A DNA stretch of 64,000 nt, from positions 62,001 to 126,000 of the forward strand of contig CAVVIO010000008.1 of NCBI GenBank assembly GCA_963748095.1. The letters are read 5' to 3'. The stretch is from CAVVIO01 sp963748095 (GTDB lineage Bacteria; Bacteroidota; Bacteroidia; Bacteroidales; UBA10428). The notes under the pieces were generated by a model. The model searched no databases and was not told the origin of the DNA. It saw only the letters and a program-made list of their open reading frames with translations. Position numbers and translations under genes: made by a program. Below, piece by piece: positions 46,140 to 55,519 of this stretch (the first letter of the stretch is position 1; every line of letters begins with the position of its first letter).

Positions 46140-46559
46140 ATGAAAGAAACAATAAATGTTAAATGGTTAAACGGATTAGCCTTCGAAGCTGCCATTGACG
46201 ATCATAAAATTGTGATGGATGCAAAAGCTGAAGTGGGCGGTACCAATCAGGGCCCTCGGCCAAAACCTCTTATGATGGCTTCATTGGCAGGTTGTACCGG
46301 AATGGATGTAGCTTCGTTAATGAAAAAAATGCGGATCGATGTGGACGATTTTAATGTGATTGTAGAAGGAGAAATAACAGAAGAACATCCGAAACATTTT
46401 ACCAGCATGCACATTATTTATGAATTTACAGGTAAAGATTTACCATTTGACAAGCTTGAAAAAGCAGTAAAATTATCACAGGATACTTATTGTGGTGTAA
46501 GTGCATCTTACAGGAAAGCAATGAAACTAACCTATGAAATTAAGCTGATCGAATCCTAA
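46140..46559 (+). CDS. OsmC/Ohr-family protein
   Basis: A 139-residue protein of the OsmC/Ohr family, which reduces organic hydroperoxides with two Cys. Family marks are GGTNQGPRPKPLMMASLAGCTGMDVASLMKK, with the first Cys in AGCTG, and YCGVSASYRKAMKLTYE, with the second Cys in TYCGVS. Both reactive cysteines are kept. It is divergent from the Crp/Fnr-type gene, so a redox- or stress-linked control is likely. The ComF gene begins 10 bases after its stop. Confidence 0.92.
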   Translation: MKETINVKWLNGLAFEAAIDDHKIVMDAKAEVGGTNQGPRPKPLMMASLAGCTGMDVASLMKKMRIDVDDFNVIVEGEITEEHPKHFTSMHIIYEFTGKDLPFDKLEKAVKLSQDTYCGVSASYRKAMKLTYEIKLIES

Positions 46560-46569
46560 ATTAATTACT

Positions 46570-47274
46570 TTGGCGAAGGCTAAATCAAGAAAATATTTTT
46601 ATGATTTTATCTCATTGCTGTTTCCCCGGGTGTGTGCAGCATGCGGTATTAATCTGGCAGATACAGAACTTTCCTTATGTACCAGGTGTTTGTACCAGTT
46701 ACCCACAACCAATTTTCATGACGATCCGGAAAACGAAGTTGCCCGGTTGTTCTGGGGCAGAGCAAAAATCGAAAAGGCTACATCTTTTTATTATTACTTC
46801 AAAGGAAGTAAATTTCAGAAACCAATCCATCAGCTGAAATACAAAGGACAAAAGCATATAGGCCTTGACCTGGGAAGAATTTTCGGACTGCATCTTAAAG
46901 AAACAGGATTTAATAAAACCGACCTCATTATCCCGGTACCTCTTCATTTTAAAAAACTTAAAAAGCGCGGATACAATCAAAGCGAATTCATTGCAAGAGG
47001 AATGGCGGAAAGTCTGGAAAAGCCAGTAATCACTGATATTCTTTACCGGGAAGTTTATAATCCCACCCAAACAAAAAAATCACGATACGAACGCTGGGAG
47101 AATGTCGACGGGATCTTTCGATGTAAAAAGGAAGAATTATTGGAAAATAAGCATGTGTTGCTGGTAGATGATGTAATAACTACCGGATCAACTCTGGAAG
47201 CCTGTGCTAATGCTATCACCAGGATCAAAGATGCTAAAGTAAGTGTGGCTTCGCTGGCTGTTGCCAAATACTGA
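46570..47274 (+). CDS. ComF-family phosphoribosyltransferase-like protein
   Basis: A 234-residue ComF-type protein linked to DNA uptake and recombination in competent bacteria. The N-terminal zinc finger has CAACGINLADTELSLCTRC. The PRT domain shows the conserved IIPVPLHFKKLKKRGYNQSE stretch, and the PRPP motif HVLLVDDVITTGSTLEAC. There is no ATG ahead of the family start; the TTG at 46570 fits (LAKAKSRKYFYDFISLLFPR), 10 bases after the OsmC stop. Its biochemical role is unsettled. It is co-transcribed with the OsmC-type gene, an uncommon pair. Confidence 0.88.
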   Translation: MAKAKSRKYFYDFISLLFPRVCAACGINLADTELSLCTRCLYQLPTTNFHDDPENEVARLFWGRAKIEKATSFYYYFKGSKFQKPIHQLKYKGQKHIGLDLGRIFGLHLKETGFNKTDLIIPVPLHFKKLKKRGYNQSEFIARGMAESLEKPVITDILYREVYNPTQTKKSRYERWENVDGIFRCKKEELLENKHVLLVDDVITTGSTLEACANAITRIKDAKVSVASLAVAKY

Positions 47275-47335
47275 TTATATTAATTATTGGAGAGTTTTCA
47301 TTATAAAAGCAATACCGTAGTTCCCGATTCCCCCA

Positions 47336-49207
47336 TTATTTTTCTGATTCATCAGGCAGTTTCCAGTTAACATCTACATCCCAGTTTTCACGAACTTCTG
47401 TTGTGCCGGTATGAAACAGGATTTTTTCAGGCTGTATCTTTTTTAGATAGTCCCCGGTGTCCCATTTTCCGTTTTTATTGGTGTCGAATATCACTTTCAC
47501 CGAATATTTTCCGGGCTTCAAATAACCGAATGTCAGTTGGCCGTCTTTAGAGATAATCTGTTGACGAATAAGTTTATCTCCTTTTTCATTGAGTAATTGA
47601 ACTATCAATTGTGTGGAAACATTGGAAAGATGAAAAGCAATGCTTCCATAAGCATCTAAGCGCTGTGTTTTAAAATCACTCAATATCGTATCATTCGCCA
47701 AGCCGTAAATATCCCTGAAGGCGCCGGGCTCGACCAGTAATTCATAACGGGTATCTTCCTCCCATTTATTTTCGAGATAAAATCTCCGTAACAAAATACT
47801 GTCTTTTACCAATCTGATATCAACAGGATGCTTAACAGAATCTTTCCATAAATATAAATGAATAAGTGAAGAATCTGTTTCAAATACAGGTGTGACAGGC
47901 ACCAGGGTAATCTGTTTGTTAAGGTCGAAAATTTCCTGTTTCGTATTTAATTGAATATCCAGAGATTTCTTCTCTTTTTCCTTAGAAGATGCTTCTTTGC
48001 CTTTTCTAACCCTTTTTGATAATACGAAAGGCGTAGTTCTCTTCTTGATAAAACTTATAGTATCAGTTACCGGCTGAAGATTTTGCAATGAATCCTTCAC
48101 GGTAAACTGTAAACCAAGCCTTAGTGTGTCCATTTTGCTGATGGTAGTATCAGTAATCCAGAAAGTCAATGAGTCATTCTCCACGTTTCTCTCTTTTATA
48201 AACCATTCTGTTGATGGTGAAAAATTAATTGTTTTTATAACCAGACTATCATAAAGAGGCAAGTTAAAAATAACAGACAGTCGGTTACTGTCAGTCCGTT
48301 CATCAGATACCAGATATTGCTTTTCAACATCCTTTGTAAACATAAAAAGCTTGACGTATAGTGCATAATTCAATCGTTGTCGTTCACCTGTAGTATCTAT
48401 TCCAGTATTGACAGTGGTATCCTCCGGGTTCTTTTTTTCCAGGGCAATCGAATCAGCAATTCGATTCTGGACCTTCAACAACGAATCGGCAGCTTCCATG
48501 TCTTCTTTACTAAAATTACCCGGATACAAATAAAAAGATGAATCTATAAACGCAACAGCTTCCGTTGGCATATCATATTTTAAGTCGGAATTTCCATCTG
48601 CGAGGGCGAAGATCCTGAATGTGTCGGTTTTTACATTGTTTATTGCAAAATTTCCCTCGTTATCCGTTTTACCAATATAGGAAGGCATGTCTAATAATGG
48701 TGCGGAGTCGTTTAAATTTTCGTACAGCATAACATAAACCGGATCCTTTGGAGGTTTCAAGTCGAAAGCATCCACCAGCTTTCCGGTTACCGACATGGAA
48801 TCTATGTGATTCCCTGTGGAAAAAACAAATTCATAATTTGAAAGTACATTCCCCTCGTTGAGATCAGCAATTGAATTTCCAAAATAAAGAGTATAGGTGG
48901 TGCTGTCTTTTAATTCATTGTTAAGATCCACAAGCAGGGTTTTCCCTTTCATTCTTGCATAGGGTTTTTCTTTCATGGGAGGTGAAATTATCAACGATTT
49001 GTCAATATCTTTCAGTTGTATGAATTCATCGAAAGTAATAGAAATCCTTTCTTTTTTAAAGTGGGTGGCATAATTTACAGGATCACTTTCCAGCACCTTA
49101 GGTGGTGTTACATCTTTCGGGCCACCACTTGGAGCTCCTATTTTTGCACATTGAAAAAACAAAGCACCGGTTAGTATAAACAAACTATATGTAAAGTATC
49201 GTCTCAA
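47336..49207 (-). CDS. Lipoprotein with N-terminal Ig-like domain
   Basis: A 623-residue exported protein common in Bacteroidota and mostly uncharacterised. The lipobox is TGALFFQCAK (Cys20) after a hydrophobic signal. The Big_5 Ig-like domain occupies about residues 30-130 (PPKVLESDPVNYATHFKKER, LLVDLNNELKDSTTYTLYFG, ANEGNVL-like LNEGNVLSNYEFVFSTGN). A carboxypeptidase-like beta domain follows (SVTGKLVDAFDLKPPKDPV). The remaining region is beta-rich and ends with a SpaA-like stretch (YGYLKPGKYSVKVIFDTNKN, GKWDTGDYLKKIQPEKI). No enzyme motif is present; a cell-surface structural or assembly role is inferred. It converges with the ComF gene. Confidence 0.85.
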   Translation of the reverse strand: MRRYFTYSLFILTGALFFQCAKIGAPSGGPKDVTPPKVLESDPVNYATHFKKERISITFDEFIQLKDIDKSLIISPPMKEKPYARMKGKTLLVDLNNELKDSTTYTLYFGNSIADLNEGNVLSNYEFVFSTGNHIDSMSVTGKLVDAFDLKPPKDPVYVMLYENLNDSAPLLDMPSYIGKTDNEGNFAINNVKTDTFRIFALADGNSDLKYDMPTEAVAFIDSSFYLYPGNFSKEDMEAADSLLKVQNRIADSIALEKKNPEDTTVNTGIDTTGERQRLNYALYVKLFMFTKDVEKQYLVSDERTDSNRLSVIFNLPLYDSLVIKTINFSPSTEWFIKERNVENDSLTFWITDTTISKMDTLRLGLQFTVKDSLQNLQPVTDTISFIKKRTTPFVLSKRVRKGKEASSKEKEKKSLDIQLNTKQEIFDLNKQITLVPVTPVFETDSSLIHLYLWKDSVKHPVDIRLVKDSILLRRFYLENKWEEDTRYELLVEPGAFRDIYGLANDTILSDFKTQRLDAYGSIAFHLSNVSTQLIVQLLNEKGDKLIRQQIISKDGQLTFGYLKPGKYSVKVIFDTNKNGKWDTGDYLKKIQPEKILFHTGTTEVRENWDVDVNWKLPDESEK

Positions 49208-49324
49208 CAGATTTTGGGGTATTCGTTATTTGTATGCAAACTTACAAACTTTAAAAATATTTTAAGACAACCCTAAAAATATAATTATATGAAAATAAAA
49301 GCAGATTTTATGCCAAAGGTTTAC

Positions 49325-49332
49325 TAGTTTTG
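49325..49332 (+). promoter_or_regulatory. Possible -7 box for lgt
   Basis: TAGTTTTG matches TAnnTTTG and lies 23 bases before the lgt ATG. The -33 region has no TTTG at the expected distance. Confidence 0.35.
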
Positions 49333-49355
49333 TGTCTCATTTAATCTGAAATATC

Positions 49356-50211
49356 ATGCTATTAAATTTCATAACCTGGAATGTCAAGCCACAGATAGTA
49401 ACGTTAGGAAGTTTTGAGATAAGATGGTACAGTATACTTTTTGCTACCGGATTTATTTTAGGATATATCATTTTAAGCAAAATCTTTAAAAAAGAAGGTG
49501 TACCCATTGAATTACTCGATAAACTAACCATATATGTCGTTCTAGGTACGATTATTGGGGCCCGCCTCGGACATTGCCTGTTTTACGAACCGGAATATTT
49601 TCTGAAGCACCCGTGGCGCATCATACTTCCCTGGGAAGGTACAATCGGGAAAGATTTTAAGTTTACAGGTTACCAGGGGCTGGCCAGTCACGGCGGTGCT
49701 ATCGGTATTGTCCTGGCATTGTAGTCTCTTCTCCAGAAAATATAAAAAACCTTTTCTCTGGATCCTTGACCGTCTGGTGATCGTTACGGCACTTGCTGGT
49801 TTTTTTATTCGCATGGGAAACCTGATGAATTCGGAAGTATACGGAATACCAACCAAACTCCCCTGGGGTTTTAAATTCATGCGTGAAGCATTATACGGAG
49901 TTCCCGTATCACAAATAGTACCTAAACACCCCACACAAATTTACGAAGGTCTTGCCTATCTGCTGGTTTTTTTCCTGCTATTGTATTTATACAGAAAATA
50001 CAATGTCAAGCTTAGCCAGGGATTTCTATTCGCTTTATTCCTGATTCTTGTGTTTACAGCACGATTCTTTATAGAATATGTAAAAGAAAACCAGGAAAGC
50101 TTTGAATCGCATATGCCGCTGGATATGGGACAACTTCTGAGTATTCCCTTTGTTCTTGCGGGCATCATTATTTTAATAGTAATCAGTCGTAAAAAAAAGA
50201 TTACTACCTGA
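49356..50211 (+). CDS. lgt: Prolipoprotein diacylglyceryl transferase (frame broken by one extra base)
   Basis: Lgt adds diacylglycerol from phosphatidylglycerol to the lipobox Cys of prolipoproteins in the inner membrane, before LspA. The first frame (49356-49724) has the N-terminal helices, LGTIIGARLGHCLFYEPEYF and YQGLASHGGAIGIVLAL, then hits TAG. The protein continues one frame over: SRKYKKPFLWILDRLVIVTA, the signature RMGNLMNSEVYGIPT, the KHPTQIYEGLAYLLV loop and the C-terminal helices to 50211. One extra base near 49721-49724 restores about 285 residues. Lgt is essential for many bacteria and the rest of the sequence is intact, so a sequencing error is the simplest reading. Confidence 0.92.
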
Positions 50212-50283
50212 TCCGTTAAATCCTATAATTTTGACAATGCCTTTATTAATAAAACTAAAATAAGGTATTTAGCTACTTTTATA

Positions 50284-50291
50284 TAAATTTG
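50284..50291 (+). promoter_or_regulatory. Possible -7 box for the flavodoxin gene
   Basis: TAAATTTG matches TAnnTTTG and would give a leader of about 34 bases before the ATG at 50332. A -33 partner is not evident. Confidence 0.3.
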
Positions 50292-50331
50292 TTATTTATA
50301 TTCGATCAAAATAAGAACAATTCAAATTGTT

Positions 50332-50838
50332 ATGAAAAAGATCGGCATTTTTTATGGCTCTTCCACCGGAAGTTGTGAAGTGATCGCCAAAATAATTAAG
50401 TCTGAGTTTATAAATACCCCGGTTGACCTGCATGATGTCATGAGAACAAATCCTCATCAGATGAATGAATACAATAATCTGATCCTCGGAGTATCAACCT
50501 GGGATAATGGAAGTCTTCAGGAAGATTGGGATGACTTTTTAATCCATATGGATGAGATAGATTTCAGAAATAAAACCATTGCTTTATATGGTCTCGGTGA
50601 TCAGGCAAATTTTCCGGATAATTTTGTAGATGGAATGGGGATTTTATATCACCAGTTAAAGGATAAAAATTGTAAATTTGTCGGCCATTGGCCATTGGAT
50701 GGATACGATTTTACCAAATCGAAAGCAATTATAAACAACTATTTTGTAGGTTTAGCTATTGATGAAGATGTTCAGTATGAAAAAACCAATGAACGGGTGA
50801 AAAAGTGGGTTATGCAACTCCGTAAGGAATTCCCGTAA
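50332..50838 (+). CDS. Flavodoxin
   Basis: A 168-residue FMN-binding electron carrier of the long-chain type. The phosphate loop is FYGSSTGSCEVIAK, with Cys where Thr is usual; the flavin-stacking region is ILGVSTWDNGSLQEDWDDF, and FALYGLGDQANFPDNF-type residues (ALYGLGDQANFPDNFVDGMG) mark the 90s loop. It can replace ferredoxin in low-potential reactions. Because the complex I encoded in this window lacks the NADH-binding subunits, a ferredoxin or flavodoxin donor is worth considering, but nothing in the DNA links the two loci directly. Confidence 0.9.
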   Translation: MKKIGIFYGSSTGSCEVIAKIIKSEFINTPVDLHDVMRTNPHQMNEYNNLILGVSTWDNGSLQEDWDDFLIHMDEIDFRNKTIALYGLGDQANFPDNFVDGMGILYHQLKDKNCKFVGHWPLDGYDFTKSKAIINNYFVGLAIDEDVQYEKTNERVKKWVMQLRKEFP

Positions 50839-51005
50839 AATCAGAAACTGAATCCACTAAAGATAAATCTGTTATCCTTGTCCAATTATAAATTATTTGA
50901 TCGTGGTAAAACAGGTAAAAAATGATTTCTTCCCTGTTTCTGAACATTGATTTACAATATGAAGTTTAAGAAGTATCTCATATTTAATAAAAAGGATTGA
51001 TATTA

Positions 51006-52354
51006 ATGACAGCGCATAAAGATATTTCCATAAGTAAATTAAAAGCTTTCAGGAATGACTTCGGTAATTCATCACACCGTGAAGTGATAAAAAACGCCAT
51101 AATAAAAAACGGTTTACCTGCAATTGCTTTCAACAACAAAGTCATTTCAGGCATGCAATATACATTTTCAAGCGAAATAGAAACAGGGAAGATTACAGCA
51201 CAAAAAAGATCAGGTAGGTGCTGGATGTTTGCCGGATTGAATTTGTTCCGCCATAAAATAGCAGAAAATTACAAGATGAAAGACTTTGAATTGTCGCAAA
51301 ACTATCTCACGTTTTACGATAAACTCGAAAAAGCAAATTTCTTCCTGGAAAGCATTCTGCAAACACTCAATGAAGATATTTACAGCCGGTTATTAATGTG
51401 GTTACTGAATAATCCAGTTCAGGACGGAGGTCAGTGGGATATGTTTGCCAATCTGATCAAAAAATATGGCGTTGTTCCAAAATATCTGATGCCGGAGACT
51501 TTTCACAGCAGTAATTCACATGTGATGAATGAAATACTGACAAGTAAATTGCGTGAATATGCTGCTGATTTGAGAAACCAGTTCGAAAGAAGGAAAAACA
51601 ACTGATCAGCTGAGAGAAATAAAACAACAGCAATTATCGGAGTTTTACAGGCTGTTGGTATTTTTTCTTGGTGATCCTCCCGAAAAATTCGACTTTGAAT
51701 ACAAAGATGATGAGAAAGCATACCACCTGGAGAAAGAGCTGACACCCGTTGAATTTTTCAATAAATACACTGGCGTTAATCCTGATGATTATATCAGCCT
51801 GATAAATGCACCTACTCCGGATAAACCTTTTAACCGGACTTATACCGTTGACTACCTCGGTAATGTAATTGACGGAAAAAAAGTATTATACCTTAATATT
51901 GATATAGAATCTTTAAAAGAATTTACCTTAAAACAATTACAAAACAATGAACCGGTATGGTTTGGTTGCGATGTAATGAAATTTATGGACAAAGATTCCG
52001 GAATAATGGATTCCCGTTTATTTTTGTATGATGAAGCACTCGAAACTCCCTTTCACTTCACAAAAACGGAGAGGTTATTATACGGAGAAAGTTTGCTTAC
52101 ACATGCTATGGTGTTTACAGGTGTAAATCTTGTGAATGAAAAACCAACCCGGTGGAAAGTTGAAAACAGCTGGGGAGATGAACAAGGGACAAAAAGGATT
52201 TTTTGTGATGAGTGATAAATGGTTTGAAGAATATAATTTCCAGGTAATTATTCACCGGAAATATTTGCCGGAACAGTTGTTAAAACAATTGGAAGAAGAA
52301 CCCATAGTATTACCTCCCTGGGACCCGATGGGCTCGGTAGCTTTAATGCGGTAA
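51006..52354 (+). CDS. C1B (bleomycin hydrolase-type) aminopeptidase, two frame breaks
   Basis: A papain-like cysteine aminopeptidase of about 449 residues when rejoined. Segment 1 (51006 to about 51594) carries the catalytic Cys in QKRSGRCWMFAGLNLFR. Segment 2, joined through TTDQLREIKQQQLSEFYRLL, carries the catalytic His in GESLLTHAMVFTGV and the Asn in KVENSWGDE. Segment 3 is the tail GFFVMSDKWFEEYNFQVII to EEEPIVLPPWDPMGSVA. Removing one A from each AAAAA run (51594-51598 and 52191-52195) makes one clean frame. Nothing else is damaged, so both are probably artefacts. The start ATG at 51006 is preferred over TTG at 50997. The family hexamer degrades peptides in the cytoplasm; no signal peptide is present. 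Confidence 0.88.
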
Positions 52355-52372
52355 TCCAATAAATGAATTAGT

Positions 52373-53290
52373 ATGGCACATCATCATACACACGGACATA
52401 TAAGAAAAGAATCAGGCGGAAACAACCTTCTGATTACCACTATACTTAACCTGGTTATTACCATTGCAGAAATTATCGGAGGGCTGGTTTCAAACAGTCT
52501 GGCCCTTCTTTCGGATGCACTCCACAACATGGGTGATACTTTTGCTGTGTTGATCGCTTTTGTAGCAAACAGGGTGAGCCAAAAAAGTTCCACACCAAAA
52601 AAAACTTTCGGATTTAAAAGGGTAGAGATCCTGGCGGCATTGTTCAATGCAGTAACGCTTGTAGTTATCACCATTTTTATTTTTATTGAAGCATTCAAGC
52701 GTATCGAACATCCGGAACCTATAAAAGGTTGGATCATGTTCATTGTAGCTTCGATAGGCCTGATTGCCAATCTGGTTGCAGTGGTATTACTGAGAAAGGA
52801 TAAAGCAAAGAATATTAACATAAGAGCAGCATATCTGCATTTACTGGGTGATACCATTTCATCAGTAGCTGTAATAGTTGGTTCACTAATTATTATTTAT
52901 CTAAAAGTTACGTGGCTCGATCCGGTGATCACCTTTCTGATTGGTATCTATATCCTGAAAGAAACGTTTGAAATACTAAAAGAATCGGTCGATATCCTGA
53001 TGCAGGGAGCCCCAAAAGATATCGACATGGATGAAATAAAAACAGCGCTGGAAGATATTCATGAAATTGACAATATTCACCACATCCATATCTGGAACCT
53101 GAATGATCAGCAGGTACATTTCGAATGCCATATGGATCTGAAAGAAGATATGAAACTGAGCGATACAGAAGAACTCAGAACCAGGGTAGAAAAAATACTC
53201 CAGAACAATTTTCATGTTTCGCATGTGACAATCCAGCTGGAATATAATTGTTGTTCGGATAATATTAAAGTTCAAACTCCATGTAAATGA
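52373..53290 (+). CDS. Cation diffusion facilitator transporter, zinc type
   Basis: A 305-residue CDF exporter. The N terminus is His-rich (MAHHHTHGHIRKES), the first membrane metal site is SLALLSDALHNMGDTFAV (HxxxD), and the cytoplasmic domain (about 210-290) contains HEIDNIHHIHIWNLNDQQVH. The end is Cys-rich (YNCCSDNIKVQTPCK). These signs fit the ZitB/CzcD group that exports Zn, Co or Cd. Its stop overlaps the ATG of the next gene by four bases (ATGA), so the two are translationally coupled. Together with the permease they form a metal-efflux pair. Confidence 0.94.
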   Translation: MAHHHTHGHIRKESGGNNLLITTILNLVITIAEIIGGLVSNSLALLSDALHNMGDTFAVLIAFVANRVSQKSSTPKKTFGFKRVEILAALFNAVTLVVITIFIFIEAFKRIEHPEPIKGWIMFIVASIGLIANLVAVVLLRKDKAKNINIRAAYLHLLGDTISSVAVIVGSLIIIYLKVTWLDPVITFLIGIYILKETFEILKESVDILMQGAPKDIDMDEIKTALEDIHEIDNIHHIHIWNLNDQQVHFECHMDLKEDMKLSDTEELRTRVEKILQNNFHVSHVTIQLEYNCCSDNIKVQTPCK

Positions 53291-54579
53291 TTGCAGAATA
53301 TCTTAAAATGTACGGAAAGGAGCTTTTCAATCTGCTGACAGATATGGCTCCATGGCTGATGTTGGGATTTTTAATTGCAGGAATATTGCATATTTTTTTA
53401 CCTCAGCAAAAAATAAATGCCTGGATGGGCGGTAAAAATACACGGTCGGTTATTAATGCCGCACTATTCGGTATACCGCTTCCATTATGTTCATGTGGTG
53501 TAATTCCTACAGGAATATCTTTTTATAAAAATGGCGCTTCCAAAGGTTCGTCGGTGTCATTTCTGATCTCAACCCCACAAACAGGAGTTGATTCGATTAT
53601 GGTTACCTACTCCTTACTGGGGTTGCCCTTTGCAATTATTCGCCCTATAGTGGCCCTGGTCACCGGATTTTTCGGAGGATTTATAACCAATCTTACTGAC
53701 AAAAAAAATACCGTTGATGCACCTGTGAGTAAAAGTAATGTTACTAATAATAATGGGAGGGGAAATGCATTTGTCAGGATGTTCAATTATGCTTTTGTTG
53801 AGTTTTTGCAGGATATAGCCAAGTGGCTGATCATCGGTTTATTGATTGCTGCCCTTATAGCAGTTTTTGTGCCGGATGATTTTTTTGCATCTTATCTTAA
53901 AAGTAATTTCCTGGGAATGTTGATCATCCTCGTTGCTTCGATACCCGTTTATGTATGCGCCACCAGCTCGGTTCCTATCGCTGCCGTTTTGATATTAAAG
54001 GGCCTTTCACCGGGGGCTGCCCTGGTATTTCTGATGGCTGGCCCGGCAACAAATGCCGCCACCATGACAGTTATCGGTAAAGTAATGGGAAGGAAAACCC
54101 TTATTACTTACCTGGCTACTATTATTTTGGGAGCGCTTACTTTTGGTTTAATCATTGACTACCTCCTGCCGCAGGGTTTATTCACGCGTGGAATAGTAGC
54201 TGCCTATTCAGGTCATGCACACGGATTGCTTCCTGAATGGCTGAAAGTTGCTTCGGGAATAACCCTCGTGGCACTAATCATTAATAGCTATCTTCAGAAA
54301 TATCTGCGACGGAAAAAATCAGAAAATTCAGTAACTTTGGGCGAAAATTTAAAATACTCGGTTAACATGAATGAAATAAAAGTAATTGTAAAAGGGATGA
54401 CTTGTAATCATTGCAAAATGAACGTGGAGAACAGTATTAAGAAACTCTCAGGTATTGAATCGGTAATGGCCGACGTTGACCGGAAGGAAGTGACATTAAG
54501 AGGGGATAATATCAGTATGGATGAAATTAAATCGGCTGTAGAAGGAATCGGTTATGAATTTGCAGGAGTTAAAGAATAA
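53287..54579 (+). CDS. Permease of the SO_0444 Cu/Zn efflux type with C-terminal HMA domain
   Basis: A 430-residue inner-membrane permease (DUF318/ArsP-like) fused to a heavy-metal-associated domain. About eight helices fill residues 10-340; the conserved metal site is FGIPLPLCSCGVIPTGISFY, and a second conserved stretch is CATSSVPIAAVLILKGLSPG with AGPATNAATMTVIGKVMGRK. From about residue 361 the HMA domain reads MNEIKVIVKGMTCNHCKMNV, with the CxxC ligand pair. SO_0444-like permeases are proposed to export Cu or Zn. Its ATG overlaps the CDF stop, so both proteins are made together and probably deal with the same metal. Confidence 0.9.
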   Translation: MIAEYLKMYGKELFNLLTDMAPWLMLGFLIAGILHIFLPQQKINAWMGGKNTRSVINAALFGIPLPLCSCGVIPTGISFYKNGASKGSSVSFLISTPQTGVDSIMVTYSLLGLPFAIIRPIVALVTGFFGGFITNLTDKKNTVDAPVSKSNVTNNNGRGNAFVRMFNYAFVEFLQDIAKWLIIGLLIAALIAVFVPDDFFASYLKSNFLGMLIILVASIPVYVCATSSVPIAAVLILKGLSPGAALVFLMAGPATNAATMTVIGKVMGRKTLITYLATIILGALTFGLIIDYLLPQGLFTRGIVAAYSGHAHGLLPEWLKVASGITLVALIINSYLQKYLRRKKSENSVTLGENLKYSVNMNEIKVIVKGMTCNHCKMNVENSIKKLSGIESVMADVDRKEVTLRGDNISMDEIKSAVEGIGYEFAGVKE

Positions 54580-54637
54580 TAATAAGGTGTTTTAACTTTC
54601 TGAACTTTAAATATTAATCATAAAATAGATAATAATT

Positions 54638-55384
54638 ATGTATAAACTTGTTTTATTAAGGCACGGAGAAAGTGAATGGAACAAACTGAATCTTTTTACA
54701 GGCTGGACCGATGTTGATCTGACAGAAAAAGGTGTTACGGAAGCCCGTTCGGCAGGAAAAATATTAAAAGAAAACGGATTCGAGTTCGATATTGCTTTTG
54801 TATCTGTGTTAAAAAGAGCGCTGCGGACACTCTGGCTGTGCCTCGAAGGAATGGACCAACTTTGGATCCCCTGGGAAAAATCGTGGCGGTTAAACGAACG
54901 TCATTACGGTGCATTACAGGGTTTGAACAAGGCCGATACCGCTGCCAAATACGGAGAAGATAAAGTGCTTATCTGGAGACGGAGTTTCGATACACCACCC
55001 CCTGCACTCGAAAAAACCGATGAACGCTATCCTGGAAATTTAAGAGTGTATAACGATGTAGCTGAAAAAGATCTTCCGCTAACAGAAAGCCTGAAAGATA
55101 CCATAGCAAGGTTTTTACCTTACTGGCATGAAAGAATTGCTCCTACTGTAAAAGAAGGGAAAAATGTAATTATTGCCGCCCACGGAAACAGCCTCAGGGC
55201 CCTTGTTAAATACCTGGATGACATGTCGGAAGAAGAAATCCTGAAATTAAATATTCCCACAGGTATTCCGCTTGTATATGAGCTGGATGATAATCTAAAA
55301 CCCATTAAACATTATTATCTTGCCGATGAAGAAGCCTTGAAAGCAGCTGAAGAAGCTGTGAAGAATCAGGGTAAAGCCAAATAA
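54638..55384 (+). CDS. gpmA: 2,3-bisphosphoglycerate-dependent phosphoglycerate mutase
   Basis: Interconverts 3- and 2-phosphoglycerate in glycolysis through a phospho-His intermediate. The 248 residues start MYKLVLLRHGESEWNK with the phospho-acceptor His9 in RHG; substrate residues follow in NLFTGWTDVDLTEKG, WRLNERHYGALQGLNK and VIIAAHGNSLRALVKYL (second catalytic His). The sequence is colinear with E. coli GpmA. A strong hairpin ends the transcript 30 bases past the stop. Confidence 0.96.
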   Translation: MYKLVLLRHGESEWNKLNLFTGWTDVDLTEKGVTEARSAGKILKENGFEFDIAFVSVLKRALRTLWLCLEGMDQLWIPWEKSWRLNERHYGALQGLNKADTAAKYGEDKVLIWRRSFDTPPPALEKTDERYPGNLRVYNDVAEKDLPLTESLKDTIARFLPYWHERIAPTVKEGKNVIIAAHGNSLRALVKYLDDMSEEEILKLNIPTGIPLVYELDDNLKPIKHYYLADEEALKAAEEAVKNQGKAK

Positions 55385-55413
55385 AAAATTACCCTAAACT
55401 TGCCTATTTTTAA

Positions 55414-55450
55414 AAAACCCCGGGTTTTATGCCTGGGGTTTTAATTTTTT
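55414..55450. terminator. Bidirectional terminator between gpmA and the nuo-linked small gene
   Basis: AAAACCCC (55414-55421) pairs with GGGGTTTT (55435-55442), with two further G-C pairs inside; AATTTTTTT follows on the plus strand and a TTTTTTAAAAA tract follows on the minus strand. It can end both gpmA and the complex I transcript. Confidence 0.8.
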
Positions 55451-55519
55451 TAGCTTTCGTTTTGACGCTTTTCTGAGTACAAATCCGGAAAGGAGGAAAG
55501 AGCGCCGATTAACAGGGTC

